The notes under the pieces were generated by a model. That model saw only the letters and a program-made list of their open reading frames with translations. It was not told where the DNA came from and did no database searches. Made by a program: the position numbers and the translations under genes. Shown here in pieces: positions 44,983-58,559 of a DNA stretch of 64,000 bases (the stretch's first letter is position 1; every line of letters begins with the position of its first letter). Origin of the DNA: Talaromyces rugulosus (lineage: Eukaryota > Ascomycota > Eurotiomycetes > Eurotiales > Trichocomaceae); assembly GCF_013368755.1 (NCBI RefSeq), contig NC_049565.1:1984001-2048000 (forward strand), read 5' to 3'.

Positions 44983-45375
44983 CTAGGCGAGTCTACTACT
45001 ACCACTACTACTGCCTGCCGTCTGCCTTGGGCAGTTAGTATCCCGTAGCTTACGGATTCGTGTCGCAACGTCGTCGAGGAAGCTCTCGGCGGTTTCGCCA
45101 TCTCCAACATCAAGCGTCACCGTGCCAATCTGCTCGCGCGTCTGCTCTCTGACTTTGCCATAGCGGAAGGTGATGGTTGAAGATGTGGAGCTGAAGCGTT
45201 CGATGACGGTGCTGTTCTCGGGTAGGAGATGAAGAACGCGGATTGTGGCACCAAACCTGTCTATAACAAGCAGCACAGAAGGGACGGTGGAGTATATTTG
45301 CCAGACGGGAAAGCATGACTATGTCGAGTTGAAGATTGTAAGTTGCCAAAGGTCATGAAAGAAACATACACTCAT
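44983..45375 (-). CDS. Possible small protein, two-codon first exon
   Basis: A two-exon model (45375-45370 and 45318-44983) gives 113 aa. Exon 1 is only ATG AGT. The intron has a strong GTATGT donor and ACATAG acceptor. The product reads MSSCFPVWQIYSTVPSVLLV, then DRFGATIRVLHLLPENSTVIE, and later a helical segment AESFLDDVATRIRKLRD. It ends with a Ser/Gly-rich tail. The mix of beta-like and helical periodicity looks protein-like, but I recognise no family. Without the splice, the longest downstream Met frame is about 97 codons on the same frame. Existence and start both need support; the region may be non-coding. Confidence 0.45.
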
Positions 45376-45966
45376 ATGAATTATATGTGGCGCTAACCTA
45401 GAATAGTTAGCACTATTCGGGGTAGGTACCGCTCAAAATGTCGGAGATAACCGGCTAGTCCTGACTGTCAGTTGAGTAACGAGAAACGTGTGGCGAGGCT
45501 GTACATCCATAGTTGAGTAAGAAGTTGGAATCTCTGGGATTGAGGCCGAGTGATAAGTGATATACATATAACCCTATAACATTATTAAAGAATAATATAT
45601 GCAAAATACGTATTATGCTTGTCAGCTATGCAGTAATGTACAAGAATCCACCAGTCCCGTCCGCCTTCAACGCTTTTTTCTGTAGGATGAGTAGAGAAAA
45701 TTCTTTTGTTTAGCCACCCGGCTATTAGGGTAAAAAAAAGACACGCCGGTCTTGGAGAACCCGTCGTCCACGAAAAAAAATAATACAATGCTCCAGAAAC
45801 ACAGGCGGTATGAGGGAAAATAAGGCGAGTAAATAAAACAGGAACCTCTATGCTATGTCGTTTAAGAATGATGACCCAAACCAAACACCGAGGAAGAGAC
45901 ATTTGTTGTTATGAAGACAGAGATCGAAGAAAGATATGTCGATGTTGGTGAATAAAGAGAAAAGGT
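45376..45966. other. Intergenic region, no gene seen
   Basis: AT-rich sequence between the possible small gene and the end of tim17. A minus-strand frame (45585-45902) is hydrophobic and Thr/Phe-rich but shows no family features. Confidence 0.5.
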
Positions 45967-46497
45967 CTATGCGAGAGCTTTCTGGTCGGAAGGAGGAGGG
46001 GGAGGAAGCTGTTTTTAGGCCAAGTTAGCTTCTTCTTCTTCTTCTTTTTTTTATTATTGCCGATATTCTCATACCTCAAGCTTTGTGTTATCGGCCATCA
46101 TGCGCTGGAAGCCAATACCGACACCCTCGATCACCGCGAGGAAGACACCACACATAATAGCAGAGTTGCGGGCGGCCTTGTATCCACCACGAATAGCGAG
46201 GGAACCACCGGTCAAGAAACCAGCAATAATCGCATTGTACGGATCCTCCTTCTTTCGGATCCCCTTGATCGAGCAGTCAAAGATGCTGAAAAGACCTCCC
46301 CAGGTGCCAAAGTTTCCGCCAAGGACGGGGGCGCGCGCCTTGATGGCTGTGATGGCTCCTATCCGGCGTTCACCGTAGGGGCTGTTGCGGTAACCCTTCA
46401 CACCGTGCCAGACAGCACCACCGATGGCTCCCATACTGAAAGCGCCGCCAAAGTCGCTCAGGGCAACCCAGGGGCAGGGATCGCGCGAGTGATCCAT
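45967..46497 (-). CDS. tim17: Mitochondrial inner-membrane translocase subunit Tim17
   Basis: Two exons (46497-46075, 46008-45967) encode 154 aa, the usual length. Tim17 is a core part of the TIM23 complex, which imports presequence proteins across the inner membrane. The start [32 protein letters not shown] is typical. The four hydrophobic segments, the GXXXG-like glycine pattern and [24 protein letters not shown] are all present. The conserved Cys pair (Cys8 and Cys118 in [14 protein letters not shown]) can be seen. The second exon encodes the proline-rich tail [13 protein letters not shown]. Without it the first frame would stop after a single extra Val. The gene lies head-to-head with the multicopper oxidase gene. 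Confidence 0.97.
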
Positions 46498-47111
46498 GGT
46501 GTGTTGTGAGAATATAGAAGGCGACGGGGGGTATATAAAGTCGACGAGAAGAAAAGGCGGATCACTAGGAGACACCAGCTGGAAGACGCGCAAAGTTTAA
46601 GGTCGTGAAGGTCGGTGGATGGCAGCAAGCCCGTGGAGTGACGCGGAGACTCGAGATAAGCCCGGCCGGACGACTTTTTTTTTTCTGGCTCGGCACGTGA
46701 CTTGCGCTCTCTGTGAGCTCTGATTGGTCAAGGATTGGAGGGCAAATATGAATAATAAATTAATACAAGAGGCTATATCAAGTCTGTATAATGTTAATTA
46801 TTTACTTAATTAATTGATTTAAGGGTTGCGTGGATGGTAACTTCATAGAAAGAAAGTCATGTAAATAGCTCTTATTAGCATAGAATCTCTACCACCATTT
46901 TCTCTTTCTTAAATTCCCTGCTTTTCTCGTTTGTTATTTATTATAAACTCTCTCTGTTGTATCAACTCTCCGTTGTATAAAACAAACCAACCTATCCGGT
47001 TGCAACGTAGAGTCACGCCCTTGCGGGGACCATTCAAATGGCAAGCGGGGACGGCCTAACATTGAAGTTGAAATTGACGACTTCACATCTGTCTCATGGA
47101 GCAAACGATCC
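46498..47111. promoter_or_regulatory. Divergent promoter region of tim17 and the multicopper oxidase
   Basis: About 0.6 kb separates the two start codons. It contains an inverted CCAAT box (GATTGGTC at about 46722), a CACGTG hexamer near 46695 and an AT-rich core with TTAATTAATTAATTGATTTAA near 46796-46820. The frame of the oxidase is open upstream of its ATG without another Met, so the transcript start is unclear. Confidence 0.45.
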
Positions 47112-49393
47112 ATGGAAGGCAAAGAGATTCGCCAACGGCATGTGTCGGTGCCGCTGGACATCGCAGAGCCTGAGCGCGACGAGACGCAGAGAACAAACAA
47201 GCGGCGTTTTGCTCTCCCATTCTTATTATTGCCGCGGTCGGTGCTGCTGTCGCTCCTGCCGTTTCTGGCCATCCTCGGGCTCTTTGCGCGCCTCTTCTTC
47301 ACCTCGACTGAGCTGCTCCTCCTCCCAGTAGCACGTCGCCATCCAGAGCCAAGCGAGGCGTGGTTAGATATCGACAATCGAATCCAGCAGAATGGATTGT
47401 TACATCCGGAGGAACATGCCTATCGTGCAGCTACGACGCAGACCCTAGACTTGCGGGTCGCCACTGAACAGCGACGTCCGGATGGTGTTTTGAAAAAAGT
47501 CTTTTTGATCAACGGTTTGTTTTTTCTCGTCTAATACGTATGGCGATATCAATTTGACCGTATTCTCAGACTTGTTTCCTGGCCCGACCATCGAGGCTCG
47601 ATCAGGGGATACCTTCAACATTCTCGTGCACAATGACGTGAAAGACGAGGAGATATCTATGCACTGGCACGGCCTCGAGATGAGAGACGCAAACTCCATG
47701 GATGGCAGTATTGGAGTCACCCAGTGCGGCATCCCGCCCGGCCAATCCTTTTGGTATAATTTCACCATTTCTCCCGACCAAAGTGGCACATTCTGGTACC
47801 ATGCGCATTCCAGCGTGCAAAGAGTCGATGGGCTGTATGGGGGATTGATTGTGCACAAGCCTGCTACCACACTGTCTCTCGATAGATTTGGACGAACCAA
47901 GGAGCAAAGAAATGACGCCCTGGCAGACCGCTCCAAGTATAACTACGGTGAAGAACTGCTATTGCTGATTGGAGACTGGTATCATCGCCCGGCCCGGGAC
48001 GTGGCCAGCTGGTACCTGTGGTGGGGGTCTATGGGATTCGAGGTGAGTGGATAGCTTTTTAAGGATGCAGGTTTTCTAATTCTGGGCAGCCAGTTCCAGA
48101 TTCCATACTGGTAAATGGTGCTGGTCGATTTAATTGTTCCATGGCAATGCCGGGTCGGCCTGTTGATTGCATTGGAGACGCCAATGACATGCCACCGATG
48201 GTTTTGAATGGGAAAGGCTCGTATAGATTGAGGATTGTGAACACGGGGTAGAGAAACACAACAATTCAGTTACCGGCGTACATATACTGATTTATCTCAG
48301 GTCTCTTGCCGGGATTACGGTTAGCTTTGCAAAAGAAGCACTCAAAGTTATTACGCTTGACGGCGGGATACCTGTGGAAACACAGTCGGACGAACACAAA
48401 TCGTCTGCAGGAATATTATTCCCAGGTCAACGCATGGATGTTATTTTACGCCCAGTGAAAGGGGAGAATTCAATGGAGCCTTCCTTGGTGACTGTGGAAT
48501 TGGATGAATCGTGAGTTGAGATTGTGAGTCTCCAAGGTATATCTAATAATGGAACAGAGACTTTAAAATCGGCAACCCATCTCTGCAACCACGGCAATCG
48601 TTTCCTGTGCTAAAGTCGCCAAAGCATGTCGATAGAACATCCGTGGTCACGACCGACTCCGACAACGATCGACACATCAACATTGAAAAAGTCCCCTCGG
48701 CGAGCTCTGTTCGGGCAATGATACCCCCCAAAGCACAGCAAACGCATCTCGTTTACACCAAAGTCGAGAAACTCTCCCGACTAGCCAATATCCCACATGG
48801 CTTCTTCAACCGCACAACATGGAAAGCGCAGAGCGACCCACCGTATCCCCTCGCTGGTCTTGCGCGCAAGCAATGGGATAACCATCAGCTTACTGTTGCG
48901 ACAGGGCCAGAGCCAGTATGGGTGGATTTGGTTGTAAACAATCTCGACGAAGGGGCCCATCCATTCCATCTTGTTCGTATCCGTGCCCTTATTTTTCCCG
49001 AACCTGTACTAATTCTTCCTACAGCACGGCCACAATTTCTACATTCTCGCACTGCACGAATCGACATATGGCTGGGGCTCATATAACCCCTGGGACGAAA
49101 AATCACGCCTCGCTTTTTTTCCCACGGACAACAATCCCAAAGACAACAACCACAATGCAGACCCGTACGACCTCAGCCAGGCAGTGCTCCGCGACACTGT
49201 CCAGATCCCGCGACGCGGATACGCAGTTCTCCGGTTTCGCGCGGATAATGCTGGTGTGTGGTTGTTTCATTGTCATGTCATGTGGCATTTGGCTGGTGGT
49301 ATGGCTATGATTGTGGATGTGATGAGCGCAGACGACTCTACGGCGCATCAGCCCTGGCTATCGGCAACGGAGGAGTTGAAATGTAGTGTTTAG
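47112..49393 (+). CDS. Multicopper oxidase with N-terminal membrane anchor
   Basis: Six exons (47112-47514, 47570-48042, 48090-48247, 48301-48510, 48558-48972, 49025-49393) encode 675 aa. Three cupredoxin domains carry copper ligands: HWHG near residue 166, WYHAHS near 210, HPFHL-HGHNF assembled across the last intron near 550, and HCHVMWHLAGGM near 635. All ten His and the type-1 Cys appear present, so it should be an active laccase-like oxidase or metallo-oxidase. Residues about 33-66 form a long hydrophobic stretch after a basic N-terminus (RRFALPFLLLP...), which looks like a type II membrane anchor rather than a cleaved signal. Fet3-type ferroxidases instead have a C-terminal helix. Substrate (phenols, Fe2+, pigment precursors) is unresolved, and no iron permease gene lies beside it. 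Confidence 0.92.
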
Positions 49394-49710
49394 TTTTTTT
49401 TTGTTTGGTTAAAGAAACAATTACAATGGAAAATAGATCTAGATGCTCACGTCATGAATGTCGCGTCAAGTTCAACGTTGTAAAGTAATATATAAACGCC
49501 ATCTCTTCTTCCTTGTTTATAAAACCATGGCTTAGGTATCACACTACAGTATCCTAAAAATGCAACGCATAAAAAATAAAGAAAAGAGGGAACTCCACGC
49601 TCATGCTACCGATATCGAACATAATAAGAGAAGGAAAAAAAAAATAACACAGACAGAGAAAGACCGAAAAAGGTGGAGGCTTCGCTTTTTGTTTTTTGCT
49701 TGATAATAGG
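49394..49710. other. Convergent 3' flanks
   Basis: A short A/T-rich gap between the ends of the multicopper oxidase and transporter genes. Poly-A and poly-T runs fit polyadenylation regions. No gene. Confidence 0.5.
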
Positions 49711-51648
49711 TTAGGTGGTGGCAGTGGCCCATTCGACGACTTCGAGGGCGCACATGACCAGAATCAGCGTTGATGGCAGGATCCTGCTGATAATTAGTAT
49801 ATTTCAGAAGAGAGAGAAAAAAAAAAAAAAAAAAAAAAAGGACCCACCAAACGACGTAGCTTTGGAAAAGCAGTTTTGACATGGCACCCATATACACATT
49901 ATTGATCTGGCAGATCTGCGCCAGCTGCAGAGCCGACGGCGCGCCCGTGAGCAAGAAGCAGACAATAATAAAAATCGGGTCGTCGAGGATACTAATCGGA
50001 GCGTATTTGGCCAAAAGAGCCAGAAAGGGCGCCATGACCAAAGTGGGCAGCAGCATGCGGGCAATCAGCGAGGCGATGATGAGGTTCCGTTCCTCTTTGG
50101 CATCGTATTCCTCATCTAGCGCTTCTTCCGGTAAAGTGTTGCGTGCGAGGTTGGCACCGAGGACGACGAGGATTAGAGGCACGGCGACCTGCCCGTTTTG
50201 GTCGATGGCGCGAGTGATGGAATTGCGTACAAAGGTGCCGTCGTCGAAGAAGAGGCGTTGCAGGGCGGGGATGGAGGCTACGAAGATTGCGGCGAGCATT
50301 GCCCACAAGGGCGGGTTCATGAAGTCCCACAGCCCCCGAACGAATCGTCCTGTCCAGGAGCTCGACAGAGTGAGACCCTTTTGCACCGACGGTGGAAGCA
50401 ATTCATAGACCCTGTTCTTTTTGTTGTCGGCACCCTTGGTCAGACGGGCATAGGATTTGCCCGCAGATCGTTTGTATCTGTACCAGACTCCCTTGATTCC
50501 AGACGCAGCGGCTCCATCTGGTCGACGAACCTCGACATCGGGAAAAGTCAGGATGTTGCCAGCAGAGCTTTGTCGAGGAAGGAATGGGCCTGTCGGTGGC
50601 GGTCCGATAATAGACAATGGAGCATCTTCATCCGAGGAAGAGGAAGAGTCGTCTTCATCGTGGTCCAAATCGCTTGCACTACGCGAGTGGGAACCATCCA
50701 GACCAGGCAGCTTGTTATAAGAGAGGGCGCGATCGGTAACAGGGGTCTGAGTGCCGGACTCAAAGTAAGCCGAGTAAGTTGTAGTCGAAGTCAGGCCGTT
50801 TTCCATCGACGGTTTAGTCCGGATCAGAGGCTCGTCTGGATCAGTCTGGTTGGGGTTGTCGGTATAATGTTGTTGGCCGCTCCGGATCGAGTGCCTGTCG
50901 CCCTCCTCGATATAGCGCTCCTTGGGCGCGAGTAAGACGTGATAGCCCCAACTCCAGCGGACCAGCTGGCCAAGTTGCTGGAATATCAGCAGATAAAGAA
51001 TACCGCGAGCGGCCACTTCGTCATCATTGTCATTTTGCACGCGAGCCCAATGTAGGCCCTTTAGAGTTTGCGACAGGGAGATGACGAGGGAAATAGGGAG
51101 AGAGTTGGAATTCCCAAACACCTGAAGCGCAATCATGTTAGCTTTGATTTGAGACTAGCATGATGACATTCTTACCCCCATTGCGGTGACAAAATTGGCC
51201 TGCCGCTTTTTGAATCGAAATAGACGGGAGACGAGAGAAGAACAGAGGTAGGAGACGCAGGTCATGACGACGAAAATGAGCGGGATGATGGCGAGGTCGG
51301 TCAGCTTCTCGGCGGTGAGCTGGGAGGCCAGCTTGGTAAAGACTATTATCATCAGTTTCAAGTTCCCACCAAAGCACATGAAGTAGAAGTACCTAGACAT
51401 GGCGTAAAGAGCATGACGTTGAGATTGGCGACCAGCTTCTGGGCCTCGCCGTCAAACATGCCCTGGCGAGCGGCAATGTAGCCGGGCAAGCTGACGCAGA
51501 TGACCTCGAGGACGGCCTCGAAGACGAGCAGGACGAGATGGAAGAAGCTCGGATGGCTGGCATGGGGGGCGGCGCTCGCGACGACCTGGGCGGGCGAGAA
51601 ATACTCGTTCAGAGCGCGCACCGAGGTGGGCGAGGCGAAGATGGGCAT
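49711..51648 (-). CDS. Auxin efflux carrier (AEC/PIN-like) family transporter
   Basis: Four exons (51648-51393, 51342-51176, 51121-49848, 49783-49711) encode 589 aa. It is a PIN-like/AEC family membrane protein, the fungal relatives of which are ER or plasma-membrane carriers of unclear substrate. Five N-terminal helices start near residue 30 (FHLVLLVFEAVLEVICVSLPGYIAARQG, FVTAMGVFGNSNSLPISLV). A long hydrophilic loop of about 200 residues follows, acidic and Ser-rich with a Ser/Asp run. Five C-terminal helices end the protein (PLILVVLGANLARN, QLAQICQINNVYMGAM). The final exon (WILPSTLILVMCALEVVEWATATT) is separated by an intron holding a 23-nt T run on the sense strand. The gene lies head-to-head with the MAPKK gene. 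Confidence 0.92.
49817..49839 (+). repeat. 23-nt poly-A run (poly-T in the transporter's last intron)
   Basis: It acts as an extreme polypyrimidine tract on the sense strand of the last intron of the AEC gene, near the donor rather than next to the acceptor. Length could vary between strains. Confidence 0.85.
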
Positions 51649-51730
51649 TGTTTTCGGGGTCAACGCGACTTGACTTGACCGTGATGGAAGAGGGAAACAG
51701 GAGGAGATGGCGTGGAGGGAGCCTGAGCTG

Positions 51731-51760
51731 CAGAGCAGAGCAGAGCAGAGCAAAGCAGAG
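51731..51760 (+). repeat. AGAGC pentamer tandem repeat
   Basis: About five imperfect AGAGC/AAAGC units lie in the presumed 5' leader of the AEC gene. A short microsatellite of no known function. Confidence 0.7.
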
Positions 51761-51880
51761 GCGATGAAGCCAAAGACTGCAGCTTCCTTCCTTACGTTGC
51801 GTGGTGCCAGACTGCCAAGTAATGTTATCATCAGAACCCTTATCTGACGCTATGGGTCCAGCCCCATTTCTGCCTGTGTG

Positions 51881-52048
51881 ATTGGCCGCCAAGCTGGTGG
51901 CCAAGCTCAATAAAACAGCCAGGCAGCCAATTGGAGACGTGTATAGCAGGATTTGCGGGATCCACACGCGCGCCAATGCAATGTGATTGGCCGTGTGGCG
52001 CAGCATCTGCAGCTGCATTTGGCGCCAATTGACGCCGCTGTGGCCAAT
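51881..52048. promoter_or_regulatory. Cluster of seven CCAAT/ATTGG boxes
   Basis: Matches occur at 51881 (ATTGG), 51927 (CCAAT) overlapping 51930 (ATTGG), 51973 (CCAAT), 51986 (ATTGG), 52025 (CCAAT) and 52044 (CCAAT). Spacing is repeatedly 13-46 bp in both orientations. In Aspergillus the CCAAT-binding complex (HapB/C/E) recognises this core. The cluster lies 230-400 bp upstream of the AEC start and on the far side of the MAPKK leader. A role in either promoter is inferred. Confidence 0.65.
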
Positions 52049-53456
52049 CGCAGCCGCCAGCGAGTGCATGATGTCAATACTTGTATTATCCAGTATAGCA
52101 ATAATACAGCAATACAACCCTACAGTCACTATCAGGGATGTGACGATTCCGGATTGTCGCACTACTCGGATGATTTATGCGAGCAATGACAAGGCAAGGC
52201 GCGCTGCGACTGCACACGTCATTCACTGGGATCGACAGTGGGAAACAGGCTCTTTACTCGAAAACAAGTACTATGTCCAAGGATAGTCGTTGGGTCAGGT
52301 TGGCGGGCCGCGGCCCGCCAACCAGAGGAGTAATAAAATATGGCAAGAGTATATTACTGTTATTCTCAAATACGGAATCAAGTGGCAACACCATGCATCT
52401 TGAAACTAGCTGGAATTAGATATGCCACCGATCACGATTGCTGCGCTCGATCAACTAGCAGCTTCTTCCTACTGGCTGCTAACGATAATTAGTTTTTCAT
52501 TTTTCCCCCAACTTCGCCACACTTCGATAGCCACAATGCTAGTGCTAGTGCTAACTAACTAACTTAGCATACTAGCATAGCCTTATAGCCCAACCCTAAC
52601 AGGCTGACTCCTGTATAACCTGCAGTTTCAGCCCAACTGCTGGCAGGCAGAAACATAATAAACATAGTAAACATAATTACAATAAGTATACACACATATT
52701 TTTTTAAAAAAGAGATTAAAAAAAGATCAAAAAATGATAAAAAGAGTGGTTCCCGCAGCCACAGGGCCCGCTGGTACCTTCTCCCGCGCCGGGCCTAATC
52801 GCGAATCGTCGCCTCCCCGCTCGCCGCCATCCGTGCTCCTGCTCCCAACTCGCAAGCGTATTCCACTTCTGCCCCTCGACTCCATCCAACTATCTCTCTC
52901 TCTCCTGGATTGCCCGTTTCTCCGTCTTTTCCTGCGCTGCGTGCATTCTGCTCTCTTTTCCTGCACCTGCTCCGCTGCTTCTTATCGCTCACTATTGTCG
53001 GTTTTTTGCATTCGCCTTCCTTCCGGTTCCCCGCCGCTGCGGTCTACTACATACAGTCATACACCATTCGCCTGTGCATTTTCTTGTTGTTGTCGCCTGC
53101 AAGACTGATACTGCTGATACCGAGTCTCCCTGCAGCTGTCTGCGCCCCAATCGACCCCTAGTTTACCCCGAGTCTGCGCGCTTTCATCATTCACGACACA
53201 CCAGCTGTAGCCCCGCATCGATTATTTTTTCCCCCTGTCAGTCGCCAACTGGCTGCGATAATATCGCTTTTGCTCGCTATTAGAATACACGACTACTTGT
53301 CCGTCTTGCTTCGGGGCTCTTGCTGACCACGTCGCATTCAAGAAAAGACGTGTGGCCGGATTGTTGCGTTGCGCCCTCCCGGGGACGCATCCAGCATCGC
53401 AAACTGCGAATTCTTCCGAGAAGCGCTGCTGTGTGACTTGGCCCTCAACACTCGCC

Positions 53457-55428
53457 ATGGAAGCCGAACAGAAAGCCCCGATCGTGGAAGATTTCGCCAT
53501 CTCCCCGGGCTCCGATAATGAACCAAAGACTCCTCCCTCGCCGGCATCAGCACCACCTGCCACGAAATCGCCGACCACCGTTCCCTCGCTACGACCGGGA
53601 GCACCTGCGAAACTGAGTGAATCAACAAACCCTCTAGGCCAATTGAATGCTGCTCGGAGAGGAGGCGTGCCGCCTCCGCGCCCAGTAGCTTCCATTGGCG
53701 GACAATCAGCAGGGCTGAACCAGGACCTCATGGCTCGAATGAAGGAATTCTCCTTGTCAAGACAGGGAACTCCCGCCAGCCTCACACACGCTTCTTCGAC
53801 GGGGGCAATTCCCTCGTCAAATCAAGCACATGCATCCCCAGCAGCCGCCGGAACGGCCTCTCCGCATGCGATCCCCTTCCCAATCGCCGGAGGTTTGCCC
53901 GGAAGAGGGCCTATTGCACGACCCCCGCTTCCACCGTCTATGGCGTCGGCTCCGTCGATACCACCGCGCCAGAAAACAGGTGGTTTGGCCGCCAAGCGGC
54001 TCAAGCCAGGTCTCAAGTTGTCTGATGCCCAAGGGCCGCCTCCTCCAGCCCCAGATACCCAGCAACCCGCCCAGCCCACCCACGACGACCCAACCGATTC
54101 GGCCTTTAGCAAATACTCTGAATTCCTCGACACCAAGTCCGGCACACTGCACTTCAAGGACCAGGCCGTCATCCACGGCGGAGGCATCGAGTTCTCGTCC
54201 GGACAAAGTTTCAACATATCCCTAGACGAGGTTGATCGGCTCGAAGAGCTGGGCAAGGGCAATTACGGAACCGTGTATAAAGTACGACATAGTCGGCCTC
54301 ACCTGCGAAGACCAGGTCTTGGCCTGTCTGGAATTGTCAGCCGGCCAGCGGGGCTGGAAGATGTTCTTTCACCAAACTCAAAAAATCCACAGGACAATCT
54401 CAGCGGGGTCGTAATGGCAATGAAAGAGATCAGGTTAGAGCTGGACGAGAAAAAGTTTGCCCAAATCATCATGGAACTAGACATTCTACACCGATGCGTA
54501 TCGCCTTTTATCATTGATTTCTATGGCGCCTTCTTCCAAGAAGGCGCTGTCTACATCTGTGTCGAGTACATGGACGGCGGATCTGTCGATCGACTATACA
54601 AGGGCGGAATGCCCGAGAACATCCTGCGCAAAGTGGCTCTTTCGACAGTCATGGGTCTCAAGACATTGAAGGACGACCACAACATCATCCATCGGGACGT
54701 CAAACCCACCAATATCCTCGCCAACAGCCGGGGGCAGGTCAAAATCTGCGACTTTGGAGTGAGCGGCAACCTGGTTGCGAGCATTGCCAAGACCAACATT
54801 GGATGCCAGAGCTACATGGCCCCCGAACGCATTGCTGGCGGCGGCATGCAGCAGTCGGGGGGGACGAGTGGAGGAACTTATAGTGTCCAGAGCGATATCT
54901 GGAGCTTGGGCTTGTCGGTGATTGAGTGTGCCCGGGGGCGATATCCGTACCCTCCGGAGACGTACAACAACATCTTCAGTCAATTACACGTGAGTGCAGC
55001 CTCGTTGAAATTAGGATTTACGGCTAATTTAAATGATTATACAGGAAATTGTCAACGGCGAGCCACCTACCTTGCCGGATGACTTTTCGGACGATGCCCA
55101 TGCATTTGTTCGAGCATGTCTTGACAAAAACCCAAGCAATCGCCCTAGCTACAAGCAGCTTCTCCGCCACCCGTGGCTTACGTCCTTGATGGTACCCCCG
55201 ACGGCGACGAATGGAGACGCCGATGCCCCCCAAGAGCCTTCATCTCAGCTCTCGCCCGATGCGACCGACGATGCCGAGGTAGCGGCATGGGTGACGGAAG
55301 CTCTGGAGCGCCGTCTAGCAGGTACATCGGGCTCGGATGAGAGGCCAGCGTTGCATGCTGCTCCGCTTGATGCTGTTGGGGGGAGCCCTCTAATTGAAGA
55401 GCCCACGTCTCTGTCACCGCATGATTAG
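53457..55428 (+). CDS. pbs2: MAP kinase kinase, Pbs2 type (HOG/osmotic-stress pathway)
   Basis: Two exons (53457-54989, 55045-55428) encode 638 aa. Pbs2 activates the Hog1/SakA MAP kinase after osmotic or oxidative stress. The long Pro/Ala/Ser-rich N-terminus includes stretches such as RPPLPPS that could be SH3-binding sites, as known for Pbs2 and Sho1. The kinase domain starts near residue 262 with GKGNYGTVYKV (about 266-276). The ATP-site Lys is in AMKEIRLE near 323, HRDVKPTNI is at about 412 and DFGVSGN follows. The activation-loop sites are Ser442 and Thr446 (ASIAKT), the MAPKK pattern. An insertion between glycine loop and Lys (RPHLRRPGLG...SPNSKNPQDN) is typical of fungal Pbs2. The start was chosen at the first in-frame ATG. 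The C-terminal 90 residues are hydrophilic. Confidence 0.95.
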
Positions 55429-58030
<2,602 letters not shown>

Positions 58031-58559
58031 ATATATCGACCGACCGAACCGACAGACAGCCATGTTTGGAATATACCTGGAGGCCATCTAGTCAAGAATA
58101 ATAAAGACATTGAGTTTGAAGTTTAAACCATTGAGTCATGGACCATTTGAGTTCGTAAGTAGTAATTAATACTATTAGATACTGACGCCGGCTCGGTGGG
58201 CGACAAGCCGACAGCGACGGAGTTAGTCCGATTCATGTAAGACTAGGTCGTCGGTATCTCACTTGGCCGGCCGAGCGCGCTCTCAGGCCTGTTCGACTCG
58301 CTATCGGACGTTGACCCGTAACTAGGTTTATCGCTGTTCCGGATATCTCGCGTGCATATCAGTGGGACTGCGCGTGTGTGCAATGTGCATTGATAAGGAT
58401 GCCGGCTCGAAGTGTGGGGAAATCCCCTATCAACGTTAGGACGTAGCATCTGTCTGTATATATTGCGATGCACGCGCCGCTGTCAAATGCCAATGTGTTC
58501 GGTCCCATTGAGTCGACCGTTTGCCTACCCATGAAGCATTGTTGTCTATACATATCAAA
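58031..58559. other. Intergenic region, no gene seen
   Basis: The 3' flank of glutathione reductase and the promoter of the MFS gene. Mixed composition, no coding evidence on either strand. Confidence 0.5.

Larger units (their letters stand above)
51649..53456. promoter_or_regulatory. Divergent region of AEC transporter and MAPKK genes
   Basis: About 1.8 kb. On the transporter side lies an AGAGC tandem repeat near 51731-51760 and then a dense cluster of CCAAT boxes (51881-52048). The middle has CTAG/GCTA-rich repeats near 52535-52580. From about 52740 to 53456 the plus strand is pyrimidine-rich and fits a long MAPKK leader that includes upstream ATGs. No independent gene is convincing. Confidence 0.55.
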
